From positions 1 through 64,000 of the forward strand of contig NZ_JAKREV010000006.1 in the NCBI RefSeq assembly GCF_022664465.1: 64,000 nucleotides of DNA, given 5' to 3'. The translations under genes were made by a program, and so were the position numbers. The notes under the pieces are model-generated. The model was not told the origin of the DNA and did not search any database. It worked only from the letters and a program-made list of their open reading frames with translations. Every line of letters begins with the position of its first letter. Position 1 is the first letter of the stretch. Shown piece after piece: positions 24,095 through 31,307 of the stretch. Source of the DNA: Sphingomonas hankookensis (GTDB lineage Bacteria > Pseudomonadota > Alphaproteobacteria > Sphingomonadales > Sphingomonadaceae).

Positions 24095-25321
24095 TTACGC
24101 CTGTTCCTCGCGGGCGGCGCGCGCGGCGAGGGCTTCGAGGCCGGTGGCGACGCACGCGATCGCGCCGTCGGGGTTGCCGGGCATGTAGGTGTCGAGGATC
24201 GTCTTGCGGCCCAGCACGGCGTGGCCGCTAAGCGCGGTGATCCAGTCGACCTTCGCGCCGGCGAGGCCGTAGAAGGTCATGCCGGTGCGGCGCAGGTCGC
24301 GGAACTGGGTGATCGCAAGTTGCTCGGCCAAGTCGGTCTGTCCTGCTTCCTTGGCTGTCGCCAGTGCGAGGTCGCGGGCGGCGCGGAAGCGGCGCTGGAA
24401 CATCCAGTCGGGCAGGGCATCCTTGCCGTTGGGATGCGCGAAGACGTGGCCGCCGGCGTTGGCGGTCATCGCGTCCTCGATGCGCTTGTGCAGCTCGGGC
24501 GGGACCGGCGCGACGATCTGCGCGGACGTCTTGTTCTGCTGAACGTAGAACGCCATCACGCGGCCCTTCGGATCTACCAGCCATTTCGCATGACGCGGGT
24601 CGACCCGCTCCATGCGCCGCCATGCGAAGCGCTGCATCCCCAGCACGTCGCCCTGGCGCTGGAGCGTCCAGAACGCGACGTCGATCGCCAGTGCGACGTC
24701 GGGCATCGGCGGGTCGGCCGCGAGAGCCGCGGCCTTCAATGCGTCGCGCACCGGTTCGCCCATCACCACCTTGCGGCTGACCGGTTCGGGTATCTTGCAA
24801 CCGGTGGCCGGGTTCTTGGCGATGATGTTTTCGCCCACTGCCCATGACAGCAGCAGGCGCAGGACGCGGAGGACCGGGGCGGCGGACTGGCGGCCGAACG
24901 CCTCGATCCGGGCGTTGCGCAGGTCGCGCACCATCGCCTCGTCGATGTCACGCACCGGCAGCTGGCCGTCGAGCGCCCAATAGGTCAGCTGGCGCATGCG
25001 CGATCGGTATTCGGCCTGCGTCGCCGGGCGCAGGTCGGTGAAGGCGCGCGATTCCGAATAGCGCGTCACCAGCTCGGCGAAGCGAACGATGCGCGGTGGC
25101 GTGCGGACCGCGGCGCCGGTCGCGGCCGATCCTGCTTCCCATGCGGCGACTTCCCTGTTGAGGTCGATCGCGCGCTTGGCAGCTTCGCCCTGGTCGGCGC
25201 CGAGCCGGACGTTGACGAAGCCGGCCTCGCGCAGTCGCTTGCTGGGCTTCCAGTGCCACATGGTCGAGCCGTCGGCGCAGGGCCGTGGCAGCAGGAACGG
25301 TATCTGGCGCTTCTTAGGCAT
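24095..25321 (-). CDS. int: Prophage tyrosine integrase
   Basis: The 408-residue phage integrase has an N-terminal arm-binding region (KKRQIPFLLPRPCADGSTMWHWKP), a core-binding SAM-like domain (about 100-200, RFAELVTRYSESRAFTDLRPATQAEYRSRM), and a catalytic domain. The latter has Arg in DVAFWTLQRQGDVLGM, FRDLRRTGM (box II), SGHAVLGRKT and the nucleophile in DTYMPG. It recombines attP with attB for lysogeny. It lies 134 bp from tRNA-Gln, as for many tRNA-targeting integrases, but on the tRNA's 5' side. ATG 25321 was preferred to upstream starts, which would add unrelated sequence overlapping the next gene. It is the last gene of the leftward early operon. Confidence 0.92.
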   Translation of the reverse strand: MPKKRQIPFLLPRPCADGSTMWHWKPSKRLREAGFVNVRLGADQGEAAKRAIDLNREVAAWEAGSAATGAAVRTPPRIVRFAELVTRYSESRAFTDLRPATQAEYRSRMRQLTYWALDGQLPVRDIDEAMVRDLRNARIEAFGRQSAAPVLRVLRLLLSWAVGENIIAKNPATGCKIPEPVSRKVVMGEPVRDALKAAALAADPPMPDVALAIDVAFWTLQRQGDVLGMQRFAWRRMERVDPRHAKWLVDPKGRVMAFYVQQNKTSAQIVAPVPPELHKRIEDAMTANAGGHVFAHPNGKDALPDWMFQRRFRAARDLALATAKEAGQTDLAEQLAITQFRDLRRTGMTFYGLAGAKVDWITALSGHAVLGRKTILDTYMPGNPDGAIACVATGLEALAARAAREEQA

Positions 25322-25586
25322 CGGTCGCCTCCATGGGCTTGGCGGCGGTGCGCAGCTGGAACGCGACGCTGTTCGCAAGGGGCTGTCGAACGCCCCAGTC
25401 GGCGCGCTCGATGTCGTCGGCCGCGCGATCGAGCAGGCGGACCGGGGGCGGCTTGTGGCCGGCGCGCATCCGTTCGAGCGAGCGCAGGGCGATGGCAGTG
25501 TGGCGGTGGGCGGCGTCGAGACCGCCGATCAGGACGATCCAAGCGCGGAAGGCGTCGACGCGCTGTCGGTCTTTCGATGTGGTCAA
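25314..25586 (-). CDS. Small prophage protein of unknown function
   Basis: A 90-residue, mostly helical protein (MTTSKDRQRVDAFRAWIVLIGGLDAAHRHTAIALRSLERM...). The start is TTG 25586 with AGGAG 7 bases upstream. It overlaps the integrase start by 8 bases, so it is coupled to it. An excisionase would be expected near here, but I see no clear winged-helix signature. Confidence 0.6.
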   Translation of the reverse strand: MTTSKDRQRVDAFRAWIVLIGGLDAAHRHTAIALRSLERMRAGHKPPPVRLLDRAADDIERADWGVRQPLANSVAFQLRTAAKPMEATDA

Positions 25587-25640
25587 GGTCGGTCTCCTTT
25601 CACCGTAGGGGAGTGGGTGACGGCCGGGCCGCCAAGGGTG

Positions 25641-25838
25641 CTAGTCGGTGCTGGCGGCGTCAACCGTCGGATCGTTGGCGTAGGGTACGGTCGCAGCGAA
25701 GGGTTCGAGCGCGGTGTCGAGCGCTTTGCTTTCGGGCGAGAGGTCGTTGTGGGCGTCCCAGAACTCGCGGGCAGCGATCACCAGCGCCAGCGTCGTCGGC
25801 TCCACCTTCGCGGGCGGGGATTGCAGGGCGAGGATCAT
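25641..25838 (-). CDS. Small prophage protein of unknown function
   Basis: A 65-residue acidic protein, MILALQSPPAKVEPTTLALVIAAREFWDAHNDLSP..., starts with an ATG that overlaps the upstream gene's stop (ATGA) and is preceded by a GGGGAAGG. No motif is recognised. Confidence 0.6.
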   Translation of the reverse strand: MILALQSPPAKVEPTTLALVIAAREFWDAHNDLSPESKALDTALEPFAATVPYANDPTVDAASTD

Positions 25839-26110
25839 ATGCCTTCCCCTCGATTAAGGCCGTCGTTGGCGGGACCATACCCACCGTCTCCGCCATCCCA
25901 ACTGCCAGCGTCGATACCGGCGACGATTAGCGGTCGTCCGCGATCATCGGTATTTCCGCACAGCCGCAAGCTGCCATGGCCGCTCCCGCCGAAAACAGTC
26001 AGGCCGAGCCGTTGCGCATCCCGAGCCGCGCGAGCGATCCGGCGCGCGATGCGATCTACCTCCACAGGGTCAAGCCCGGCAGCGCGGCATTCGTCGTCGA
26101 GCGCCATCAT
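25835..26110 (-). CDS. Small prophage protein of unknown function
   Basis: A 91-residue protein with a helical N-terminal half (MMALDDECRAAGLDPVEVDRIARRIARAARDAQRLGLTVFGG) and a Gly/Asp-rich tail. The pattern VEVDRIARRIARAARDAQRLGL followed by VFGGSGHGSLR recurs in small phage proteins, but I know no function. It overlaps genes on both sides by four bases (ATGA), so it belongs to the early operon. Confidence 0.6.
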   Translation of the reverse strand: MMALDDECRAAGLDPVEVDRIARRIARAARDAQRLGLTVFGGSGHGSLRLCGNTDDRGRPLIVAGIDAGSWDGGDGGYGPANDGLNRGEGI

Positions 26111-27012
26111 GCCTCCCGCTCCCCCACCGCTGCGCGCGGGCGGGCGAGGGCTGCGGTAGGGGTGTAGGCAACGATATCCCAGTCGGGATTGCGGTTCTCG
26201 CGGGCGTGGTTCCAGCGATTAGTGCCGTCCGCGTGATACGCGAGGGACACTCGGCTAGGGAACATCGTGCATCCGTTCCGAAGCAATACCCCGTCGCCAT
26301 CCCAATCGTCGGGCGCGGCGTCACCGCCATGCCACGGCTTCATGCCGTCCGGCACCCCATCCCCGGCAGGCGGGATCGGTTTGCCGGCGTCGGCAAAGGC
26401 ATCCTCGGCAGGCGCTACAGCGGAGTGCGGGCGGGCGAGGGCTGCGTTATGAGCGGCGACGATAGCGGTCGTTAGCCGATGCGTATCCTCGTCGCCTCCG
26501 AGGTGGCACACCAGACTGCCTCCCTCGGTGACGATCGCCGATCCCTTCTGTGGGTCAGACCCGTACCAGCGTTCGCGCCAGCGTTCGGCCTCCACCCCAT
26601 CCCCGGCAGGCGCGGAGGCGGGTTCTTCGTCGCCGGTAATGTCACCGTACCCGCGCCCATCATCCCACAAGACGCCAATGCCGCCGCACTCGCTGCATCC
26701 GCTGCCGGGATGGCAACGGAAAGTTTCATTGTAGGGATAGTCGGTCGCGGAGACGCAGCCGTCGGTGCTTTCCTGACAGCCGCAGCACGCGCGCCAAAAG
26801 CCGTCGCCTTCCTCCATCAGCTCGCCGATGCGCTGGCGGACATAGGCGCGATCGACATAGTCGTGCAACGTCTTGCCGCTGATCGTCACGACCGCGTCGT
26901 CGGCGATCGGCGTGGCGATCGCCGCGTATTCGGTCGATCCGGCAAATGGATCGCGCGCCCATTTGCGGATGTGCTGGCCGTCGTCGGCCCATTGGATGTG
27001 GATCGGGGTCAT
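26107..27012 (-). CDS. Prophage protein with cysteine cluster, unknown function
   Basis: The 301-residue protein begins at ATG 27012 (MTPIHIQWADDGQHIRKWARDPF). Residues about 75-115 contain ACCGCQESTDGC...CHPGSGCSECGG, a probable zinc site. Two similar short segments, AALARPHSAV and AALARPRAAV, end the two halves, suggesting an internal duplication or linker repeats. The C-terminal part (NRWNHARENRNPDWDIVAYTP) resembles small phage proteins that describe no known enzyme. The upstream open frame to 27180 is not used, because the ATGA overlap with the next gene fits 27012. Confidence 0.6.
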   Translation of the reverse strand: MTPIHIQWADDGQHIRKWARDPFAGSTEYAAIATPIADDAVVTISGKTLHDYVDRAYVRQRIGELMEEGDGFWRACCGCQESTDGCVSATDYPYNETFRCHPGSGCSECGGIGVLWDDGRGYGDITGDEEPASAPAGDGVEAERWRERWYGSDPQKGSAIVTEGGSLVCHLGGDEDTHRLTTAIVAAHNAALARPHSAVAPAEDAFADAGKPIPPAGDGVPDGMKPWHGGDAAPDDWDGDGVLLRNGCTMFPSRVSLAYHADGTNRWNHARENRNPDWDIVAYTPTAALARPRAAVGEREA

Positions 27013-27197
27013 GCCGCCAGCAGCTCCGCGACGGGTTCGCCGGCGGCGTCCAGCGCCACCACGGCGTCCAGCTCGGCCGAGAAGCCGATCCGGTCGATGC
27101 GGGTCAGCTTGCAAGGCTGGTGGTTGGTATTGTCGATTCCTTCGATCGTCATCGTCGCGCCCGAGCGGGTGGCGTTCCACTGATAAAGCTTCGTCAT
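27009..27197 (-). CDS. Small prophage protein of unknown function
   Basis: The 62-residue protein, MTKLYQWNATRSGATMTIEGIDNTNHQPCKLTRIDRIGF..., looks like a small beta-rich fold. A GGAG stands 6 bases before ATG 27197, and the stop overlaps the next start (ATGA). Confidence 0.65.
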   Translation of the reverse strand: MTKLYQWNATRSGATMTIEGIDNTNHQPCKLTRIDRIGFSAELDAVVALDAAGEPVAELLAA

Positions 27198-27208
27198 GGT
27201 CTTCTCCT

Positions 27209-27595
27209 TCACAAAGGGTCGAAGCCCGCGCGGTAGCGGCGGGCCAGATATTCGGTGTGGGACATCCGTCCGGCGGCGGCGTCCTCGTCGCGCCAGCGGG
27301 TAATCAGGCTGTGCTGGTCGCTGGCGGCGCGCGCGCCGGTTTCGCGATCGAGGCGCGTGCCGTTGCGGGTAAGGCGGGCGACGATCGCCAGCGGGGTCAG
27401 TACCTTTCCGCGTGCGGCAGTGCGGTCGGTCCATGCGACGCGGTGTGCCGGCGTGCAGAACAGTTGGCCGGGATGGCGACGAACGAACGCGCGGACCTCG
27501 GGACGGCATTCGGGGCACTCGCCACGGCCGAACGGTGCGACTTCACCGCAATCGGCGCTGACGGGCTTCCCTGTGCGTCCTAGTACCGAGGACAT
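27209..27595 (-). CDS. Prophage zinc-finger-like protein
   Basis: The 128-residue protein has CGEVAPFGRGECPECRPEVRAF and then GQLFCTPAHRVAWTDRTAARGKVLTPLAIVARLTRNG. The CxxC plus C-x-x-x-H pattern suggests zinc binding, and basic stretches suggest nucleic-acid contact. The block FCTPAHRxAW...RGKVL.P recurs in alphaproteobacterial phage proteins of unknown role. ATG 27595 directly follows the stop of the gene upstream. Confidence 0.6.
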   Translation of the reverse strand: MSSVLGRTGKPVSADCGEVAPFGRGECPECRPEVRAFVRRHPGQLFCTPAHRVAWTDRTAARGKVLTPLAIVARLTRNGTRLDRETGARAASDQHSLITRWRDEDAAAGRMSHTEYLARRYRAGFDPL

Positions 27596-27596
27596 T

Positions 27597-27788
27597 TCAG
27601 CGCTTTCCGTATCCCTTGGCAAAGAGCCGGCGCATCGCTTCGCCATGGGCGGAACGGGCGGCGTCGATCGCCTGTGACTGGCCGCGTGCGTCGTGGCGCT
27701 CGACGGCCTGTTGCATGGTGCAGTTCTCGGCCAGGGCGAGGCGGAAGATGGCGAGCCGTCGAGCCCGATCCTCACGCCCCGCCGGCAC
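27597..27788 (-). CDS. Small prophage protein, GTG start
   Basis: The 63-residue basic helical protein (PAGREDRARRLAIFRLALAENCTMQQAVERHDARGQSQ...) starts at GTG 27788, one base after the stop codon of the GapR-like gene ends at 27790. No motif is recognised. The longer frame up to 27923 would overlap GapR entirely and is rejected. Confidence 0.5.
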   Translation of the reverse strand: MPAGREDRARRLAIFRLALAENCTMQQAVERHDARGQSQAIDAARSAHGEAMRRLFAKGYGKR

Positions 27789-27789
27789 G

Positions 27790-28026
27790 TCAGATTCCCA
27801 GTGCGGTCTTGTAGGTTTCCAACAGCATGTCCGCTTCGTCGCGGTGATGCTTTTCCAAACGGCGCAGGCGGATGATGGTGCGCATCGTCTTGACGTCGAA
27901 CCCGGTCGACTTGGCTTCGCCATAGACGTCCTTGATGTCGTCGCTCAGGCCCTTCTTCTCTTCTTCCAAGCGCTCGATGCGTTCGATCAGCAGGCGCAAC
28001 TGCTCGGCGGATACGTTGTCGGTCAT
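27790..28026 (-). CDS. GapR/DUF2312-family nucleoid-associated protein
   Basis: The 78-residue protein matches the GapR (DUF2312) family over its whole length: [52 protein letters not shown]. In Caulobacter, GapR binds over-twisted AT-rich DNA ahead of forks and supports replication and topoisomerase action. It forms a coiled-coil tetramer around DNA. This copy sits inside the prophage early operon, with no gap to the gene upstream (stop 28027). It may alter supercoiling of host or phage DNA or imitate the host protein. Confidence 0.85.
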   Translation of the reverse strand: MTDNVSAEQLRLLIERIERLEEEKKGLSDDIKDVYGEAKSTGFDVKTMRTIIRLRRLEKHHRDEADMLLETYKTALGI

Positions 28027-28446
28027 TCAAAGCTCTCCGTTCGTGCTTTCGGGTAGAGATTCGTCCTCCGCGCGCGCGTCGTGGCGAGCCAAGGTCATGA
28101 GGCGACCGCGAATGCTGTTCTCGCGGCGGCCGAGCTGGTCAGCCATTTGGCGCGTCTTCAGACCCTGCGCTTCGAGGTCGCGGAGGCGGGCGTCCTCGTC
28201 CGGGGTGAAGGGGCGGATGACGTGACCGCCGCGGCGATAGACGTCGCTGCGCGTCGACAGCGGGTTGCGCTTGGCGATCGGGGCGTCGGCGCCGACGCGG
28301 AGGCATTGCCACCCGACGGCGCTGGCGCTGATCGGCGTGCCCTTCGCGGTGAAGTGGTTCGCGATCGCTTGCAGGCTGCGCCCGCGTTCGCGGAGCGTCG
28401 CCATTTCGTCGATCTGCTCGTCGGATAGGATGCGCTGGCCGCCCAT
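28027..28446 (-). CDS. Prophage helix-turn-helix protein (GcrA/SANT-like)
   Basis: The 139-residue protein has two possible HTH units: LSDEQIDEMATLRERGRSLQAIANHFTAKGTPISASAVGWQCLR (residues about 7-50) and FTPDEDARLRDLEAQGLKTRQMADQLGRRENSIRGRLMTLAR (about 80-121). The second is of the Myb/SANT or GcrA type. It probably binds DNA, and could be an early regulator. ATG 28446 overlaps the stop of the gene upstream. Confidence 0.65.
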   Translation of the reverse strand: MGGQRILSDEQIDEMATLRERGRSLQAIANHFTAKGTPISASAVGWQCLRVGADAPIAKRNPLSTRSDVYRRGGHVIRPFTPDEDARLRDLEAQGLKTRQMADQLGRRENSIRGRLMTLARHDARAEDESLPESTNGEL

Positions 28447-28952
28447 CAGAACGGGAGGTCCTCGTCGTCGATCGCGATGCCTGTGTACGTTCCAAGCGCG
28501 CCGGCATCGGCCTCCGCCGCGATCAGCTGGCGCAACAGGGTTCCGACGTCTTCGGGCATGATCGCGCACGCTGTCTCGCCGGTTCTATGGGCGGTGATAT
28601 GGATGAAGCCATCCCATGGGCTGAAGCGCACGCGCGGCCGGCGATCCTCGATCGGCGGGGGCGGTGTTTCGAACAAGGCGCGATCGGCTTCGTCGACGAA
28701 CGACACGGGTTTGCCGTTCACTCGGTCGATGCTGCATGGCGCGAGGTCGCTGTACGTCGCGGACGTGATCCAGTGGCCGTCCCACCCGGTCATTCGCACG
28801 TTGATCTTCGTTCCGCCACAGCGGCCGACGCGGAGGCGGTCGCCGGGCTTGAGAGCGGCGCGGGCGTTCGCCTCGATCCGATCCATCACCGGGCGGCGCG
28901 CCTCGCGCCATTCGACGCGGGTGTCGAAGTGCAGGGGCGCGGTGTCGGTCAC
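28446..28952 (-). CDS. Prophage protein of unknown function, GTG start
   Basis: The 168-residue protein starts at GTG 28952, overlapping the upstream stop (GTGA). The N-terminal half has a KOW/SH3-like rhythm (LKPGDRLRVGRCGGTKINVRMTGWDGHWITSATYSDLAPCSIDRVNGKPVSF); the C-terminal half has FSPWDGFIHITAH. No function is recognised. Confidence 0.6.
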   Translation of the reverse strand: MTDTAPLHFDTRVEWREARRPVMDRIEANARAALKPGDRLRVGRCGGTKINVRMTGWDGHWITSATYSDLAPCSIDRVNGKPVSFVDEADRALFETPPPPIEDRRPRVRFSPWDGFIHITAHRTGETACAIMPEDVGTLLRQLIAAEADAGALGTYTGIAIDDEDLPF

Positions 28953-29140
28953 TGCTTGACGTCCTGTTTGACGTCCCGCAGCGCCCAGCGCGCCTCGTTG
29001 CGCTCGCGCGCGAGGCGGGAAAGCGTCAGTTTCGCATCGCGATGGCGGTGCTGGAGATCGAGCAGCGCCATGCCGAGGACGATGCAGAGCAGCAACAGTG
29101 CGATGGGAAGTGCGATGACGATCGCGGCCAAGGGGGTCAT
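28949..29140 (-). CDS. Small membrane protein with coiled tail
   Basis: A 63-residue protein has one transmembrane helix (LAAIVIALPIALLLLCIVLGMALL) and then a charged helical tail (HRHRDAKLTLSRLARERNEARWALRDVKQDVKQ). The start overlaps the upstream stop (ATGA). It resembles Rz-like or small phage inner-membrane proteins, but lies far from the lysis genes. Confidence 0.65.
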   Translation of the reverse strand: MTPLAAIVIALPIALLLLCIVLGMALLDLQHRHRDAKLTLSRLARERNEARWALRDVKQDVKQ

Positions 29141-29826
29141 GCGATCTTCTCCCCGGTGATCGGGTTGCGGTCGGCCGGGAAGCTGGTGAAGTCCGGGACA
29201 TGCGCGGGCTTGGCCGGCACGACGATATCGTCATGATCGCCGGCGGACAGGTGCGTGGTCCACGCCCAGATATCGGCCTGCTGCACCTGTTCGTCGGTCC
29301 AGCCCGCGACGGTGGCTTCGTCGAGCGGGCCGACGGCTACCAGCTGAAGGCGCAGGAACGTGCTGCGGTTGTTGCGCTGCCATGTCGGCAAGGCGGTCAT
29401 CACGCCGGCGTCGCTGATGTCGTAATCGGGACGCTCGCCATCGGCGATCGCATCCGCGACGCCGGCGTCGTGACGATCGATCGCGGCCCAGAGCAGGGCA
29501 GCGGCCTTTACCAGCATCGCGCGCGGCGGGCCGGGCTTCCATGCCGCTTGCTCCCACGGCCATTCGGGCGGCGGCTCGTTCGCCGGGTGGTGGCGATCGT
29601 CGAGCGCATCGGTGGCGGTGGCGGCGTAGCCGATCGCGGCGGTCGCGAACACGGCGACGTCGTGCTGCCGATCGTGGTCGAGGTCGTAGCCGTGCACGTC
29701 GACCTGCGCGACGCGTTCGGCGACGATGTCGGCCAGCGCCTTTCCGGTCAGGACACGGGCGCTGGCGGCGGTGTCGGCGTTGACGCGCTCCGCCTCGACA
29801 GCGGTGGTGAAGGTGGCGAAGACCAT
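29137..29826 (-). CDS. Prophage protein of unknown function (two-part)
   Basis: The 229-residue protein has an N-terminal part (ADIVAERVAQVDVHGYDLDHDRQHDVAVFATAAIGYA...WPWEQAAWKPGPPRAMLVKAAALLWAAIDRHD) of a type found widely in phages next to early genes. It resembles NTP-pyrophosphohydrolase-like helical proteins, without the full catalytic acidic motif. The C-terminal 80 residues are less recognisable. ATG 29826 follows a gap of 12 bases. Confidence 0.6.
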   Translation of the reverse strand: MVFATFTTAVEAERVNADTAASARVLTGKALADIVAERVAQVDVHGYDLDHDRQHDVAVFATAAIGYAATATDALDDRHHPANEPPPEWPWEQAAWKPGPPRAMLVKAAALLWAAIDRHDAGVADAIADGERPDYDISDAGVMTALPTWQRNNRSTFLRLQLVAVGPLDEATVAGWTDEQVQQADIWAWTTHLSAGDHDDIVVPAKPAHVPDFTSFPADRNPITGEKIA

Positions 29827-29838
29827 CGTGGCGTTCCT

Positions 29839-29946
29839 TCAGCGGAGAAGGGCGGAAAAGATGCAGACCCATGCGACGAGGCACAGGCCGGCAAGGGCGA
29901 CGTTCGCGCGAACCGATCGCGCGCGGGGGCGATCGGGGCGGGTCAT
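29839..29946 (-). CDS. Tiny membrane protein
   Basis: The 35-residue protein is MTRPDRPRARSVRANVALAG followed by LCLVAWVCIFSALLR: a basic start and one transmembrane helix. Its ATG overlaps the preceding stop (ATGA). It is one of three single-helix proteins in this operon. Confidence 0.5.
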   Translation of the reverse strand: MTRPDRPRARSVRANVALAGLCLVAWVCIFSALLR

Positions 29947-30047
29947 GCGAACAGCCCGGTCGTGACCATGCCCAGCGCGAGGCCGATAATAGCGGGGATC
30001 AGGAACCGGTCGTTCCAGTCGCCGAGGCGACGGCCGAACGCGATCAT
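29943..30047 (-). CDS. Tiny membrane protein
   Basis: The 34-residue protein is MIAFGRRLGDWNDRF followed by LIPAIIGLALGMVTTGLFA: an amphipathic start and one transmembrane helix. It is overlapped on both sides by ATGA junctions. Function is unknown. Confidence 0.5.
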   Translation of the reverse strand: MIAFGRRLGDWNDRFLIPAIIGLALGMVTTGLFA

Positions 30048-30460
30048 CGGCCACCGGCGGCGGCGCGGGCGCGCTCCGCCATCTCCATGCGGATCGGGGT
30101 CGGCACCGGACGCGGTCCGGCATTGGCCGGGGCCGAGCCGCCGGTGTTGCGCGTATCGAGCCACGCGTCGAACTCGCCGGCGTCCCAGCGGCTATGCCGG
30201 TAGATCGAATCCGGGCCGCGCTGTTCCTGTCCCTTCACCATGCGCGGCGTGCGGGGCAGCGGCATCCGCTGGTCCTTCGCCATCTGGCGCAGCTTGGCGA
30301 TGATCGTGCGGGTTTGGAAGTGCAGGATGTGCAGCGAGCGCGCGACATCGGACAGTGCGTATTCGCCGCGCCGCCCGCCGGTGGTTGGCAGGCTGGGCTG
30401 GCGAAGGGTGCGCGGTTTGGGGGGCGGGGCCTTGGGCAGAAAGGGAACGACGTTCATCAT
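30044..30460 (-). CDS. First gene of the leftward early operon, possible DNA-binding protein
   Basis: The 138-residue protein has a basic Pro-rich N-terminus and then a possible HTH (YALSDVARSLHILHFQTRTIIAKLRQMAKDQRMPLPRTP), followed by a RHSRWDAGEFDAWLD segment like the DNA-contacting tail of AlpA/excisionase-type proteins. It lies directly behind the two operators at 30500 and 30534, so it is probably the first product made when the repressor is lost. Confidence 0.6.
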   Translation of the reverse strand: MMNVVPFLPKAPPPKPRTLRQPSLPTTGGRRGEYALSDVARSLHILHFQTRTIIAKLRQMAKDQRMPLPRTPRMVKGQEQRGPDSIYRHSRWDAGEFDAWLDTRNTGGSAPANAGPRPVPTPIRMEMAERARAAAGGR

Positions 30461-30499
30461 CGCGATACCTCCGTGGGAAGTGGTCGATGATGCGTCTTA

Positions 30500-30512
30500 T
30501 CCCAATCTGGGA
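30500..30512. promoter_or_regulatory. Repressor operator (TCCCA-N3-TGGGA), early left promoter, site 1
   Basis: TCCCAATCTGGGA is an inverted repeat TCCCA/TGGGA around ATC. It lies 40 bp upstream of the leftward early operon. On the minus strand TTGCGG and ATAAGA are spaced 17 bases with this site in the spacer, so repressor bound here would block the polymerase. Confidence 0.75.
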
Positions 30513-30533
30513 AGTTTCCGCAATAGGTATTTA

Positions 30534-30546
30534 TCCCAATCTGGGA
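30534..30546. promoter_or_regulatory. Repressor operator, early left promoter, site 2
   Basis: An identical TCCCAATCTGGGA stands 34 bp from site 1 (about three helical turns), which suits cooperative binding. A degenerate half site (TCCAGATTG) follows at about 30554. Confidence 0.75.
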
Positions 30547-30582
30547 ATATTAATCCAGATTGTATCCGGAGTTTGCCGGAGG

Positions 30583-30975
30583 TTAGGCCGAGCGGCGGGG
30601 CTCGTCGTCGTTCTCCGCCGTATATGAGGTCAGGCTTTCCGCGACGCGCTGTACGGCGATGCGATCGCGCGAGCTGGCGGTGCGCATCGCATCGATGACG
30701 GCGCGCTCCTGTTCGTCCAGTCGGTCGAAATTATCCTCATCATTCAACAGGCTGGCGATATCGGTGCCGAATGCACGGGCGATCCGGCGCGCCCATCCGA
30801 TCGACAATTCCCGTGCCCCGGTTTCGAAGCGCGACACCTCGTTCGCCTTGCAACCGACGCGATCGGCGACGTCCTGGAGCGTCAGGCCATGCTTGCGGCG
30901 CAGTTCGCGGATGCGGTTCGGCGCGTTTTCCAGTTTCGGTACCATGTCCGAAATATCGATGATCCGCCGTAGCAA
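30583..30975 (-). CDS. XRE-family prophage repressor (CI-like)
   Basis: The 130-residue protein has an N-terminal HTH_3 domain (RIRELRRKHGLTLQDVADRVGCKANEVSRFETGARELSIGWARRIARAFG) and a short acidic helical C-terminus. No LexA-type Ser-Lys protease domain is present, so induction would not be by RecA self-cleavage. The start is TTG 30975, because AGGAG lies 6 bases before it; ATG 30945 has no ribosome site. It faces a Cro-like gene, and the operators TCCCA-N3-TGGGA occur on both sides of this switch. It presumably maintains lysogeny. Confidence 0.82.
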   Translation of the reverse strand: MLRRIIDISDMVPKLENAPNRIRELRRKHGLTLQDVADRVGCKANEVSRFETGARELSIGWARRIARAFGTDIASLLNDEDNFDRLDEQERAVIDAMRTASSRDRIAVQRVAESLTSYTAENDDEPRRSA

Positions 30976-30991
30976 CGAAATCTCCTAAGCT

Positions 30992-31012
30992 GGTACGCTG
31001 ACGATGCGTACC
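30992..31012. promoter_or_regulatory. Second palindrome in the repressor/Cro intergenic region
   Basis: GGTACGC (30992-30998) pairs with GCGTACC (31006-31012) around 7 bases. It differs from the TCCCA operators and overlaps the -35 region of the Cro-side promoter, so it may be bound by a second regulator such as the Cro-like protein. Confidence 0.45.
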
Positions 31013-31025
31013 CTATTGCATATTT
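30996..31025 (+). promoter_or_regulatory. Cro-side (rightward) promoter
   Basis: CTGACG is followed after 17 bases by TATTTA on the plus strand, directly before the operator at 31027. The start of transcription would fall inside that operator, close to the ATG at 31042, so the mRNA leader is very short or absent. Confidence 0.5.
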
Positions 31026-31026
31026 A

Positions 31027-31039
31027 TCCCAGATTGGGA
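31027..31039. promoter_or_regulatory. Repressor operator at the Cro-side promoter
   Basis: TCCCAGATTGGGA is the same inverted repeat as at 30500 and 30534 (reverse orientation). It overlaps the likely transcription start of the Cro-like gene. Confidence 0.75.
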
Positions 31040-31041
31040 AT

Positions 31042-31284
31042 ATGCGCCGCATGCAGACGTTAGCGGGTCACAAGATCAGACAGTTCCGGTCGGGCCGTCG
31101 TCCCAAGATGAGCAGGGCGGCGTTCGCTACGATGGTCGGTGGGCGTAGCGCATCGACAGTCGAAGGGTGGGAAGACGCCGGCAAGCGGCCCCGCGACCCG
31201 TCGATCGTGACGCGGATCGCCGATCTGGAGATCGCACGAGCCGAGGATTGGTACGCACCCGCGCCGGCACCGGTCGAAGCGTAA
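31042..31284 (+). CDS. Cro-like regulator
   Basis: The 80-residue protein has the HTH pattern LAGHKIRQFRSGRRPKMSRAAFATMVGGRSASTVEGWEDAGKRPRDPSIVTRIADLE, like phage Cro/C2 proteins. It is divergent from the XRE repressor and begins 2 bp after an operator. It would start the rightward replication genes' programme. ATG 31051 is an alternative start. Confidence 0.72.
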   Translation: MRRMQTLAGHKIRQFRSGRRPKMSRAAFATMVGGRSASTVEGWEDAGKRPRDPSIVTRIADLEIARAEDWYAPAPAPVEA

Positions 31285-31307
31285 TGTCTAGCGTCATCCT
31301 ACGAATT

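Noticed and set aside
25641..26110. Toxin-antitoxin pair
   Set aside because: Two small overlapping genes, but neither shows a toxin fold or an antitoxin DNA-binding motif; they fit the chain of small early genes.
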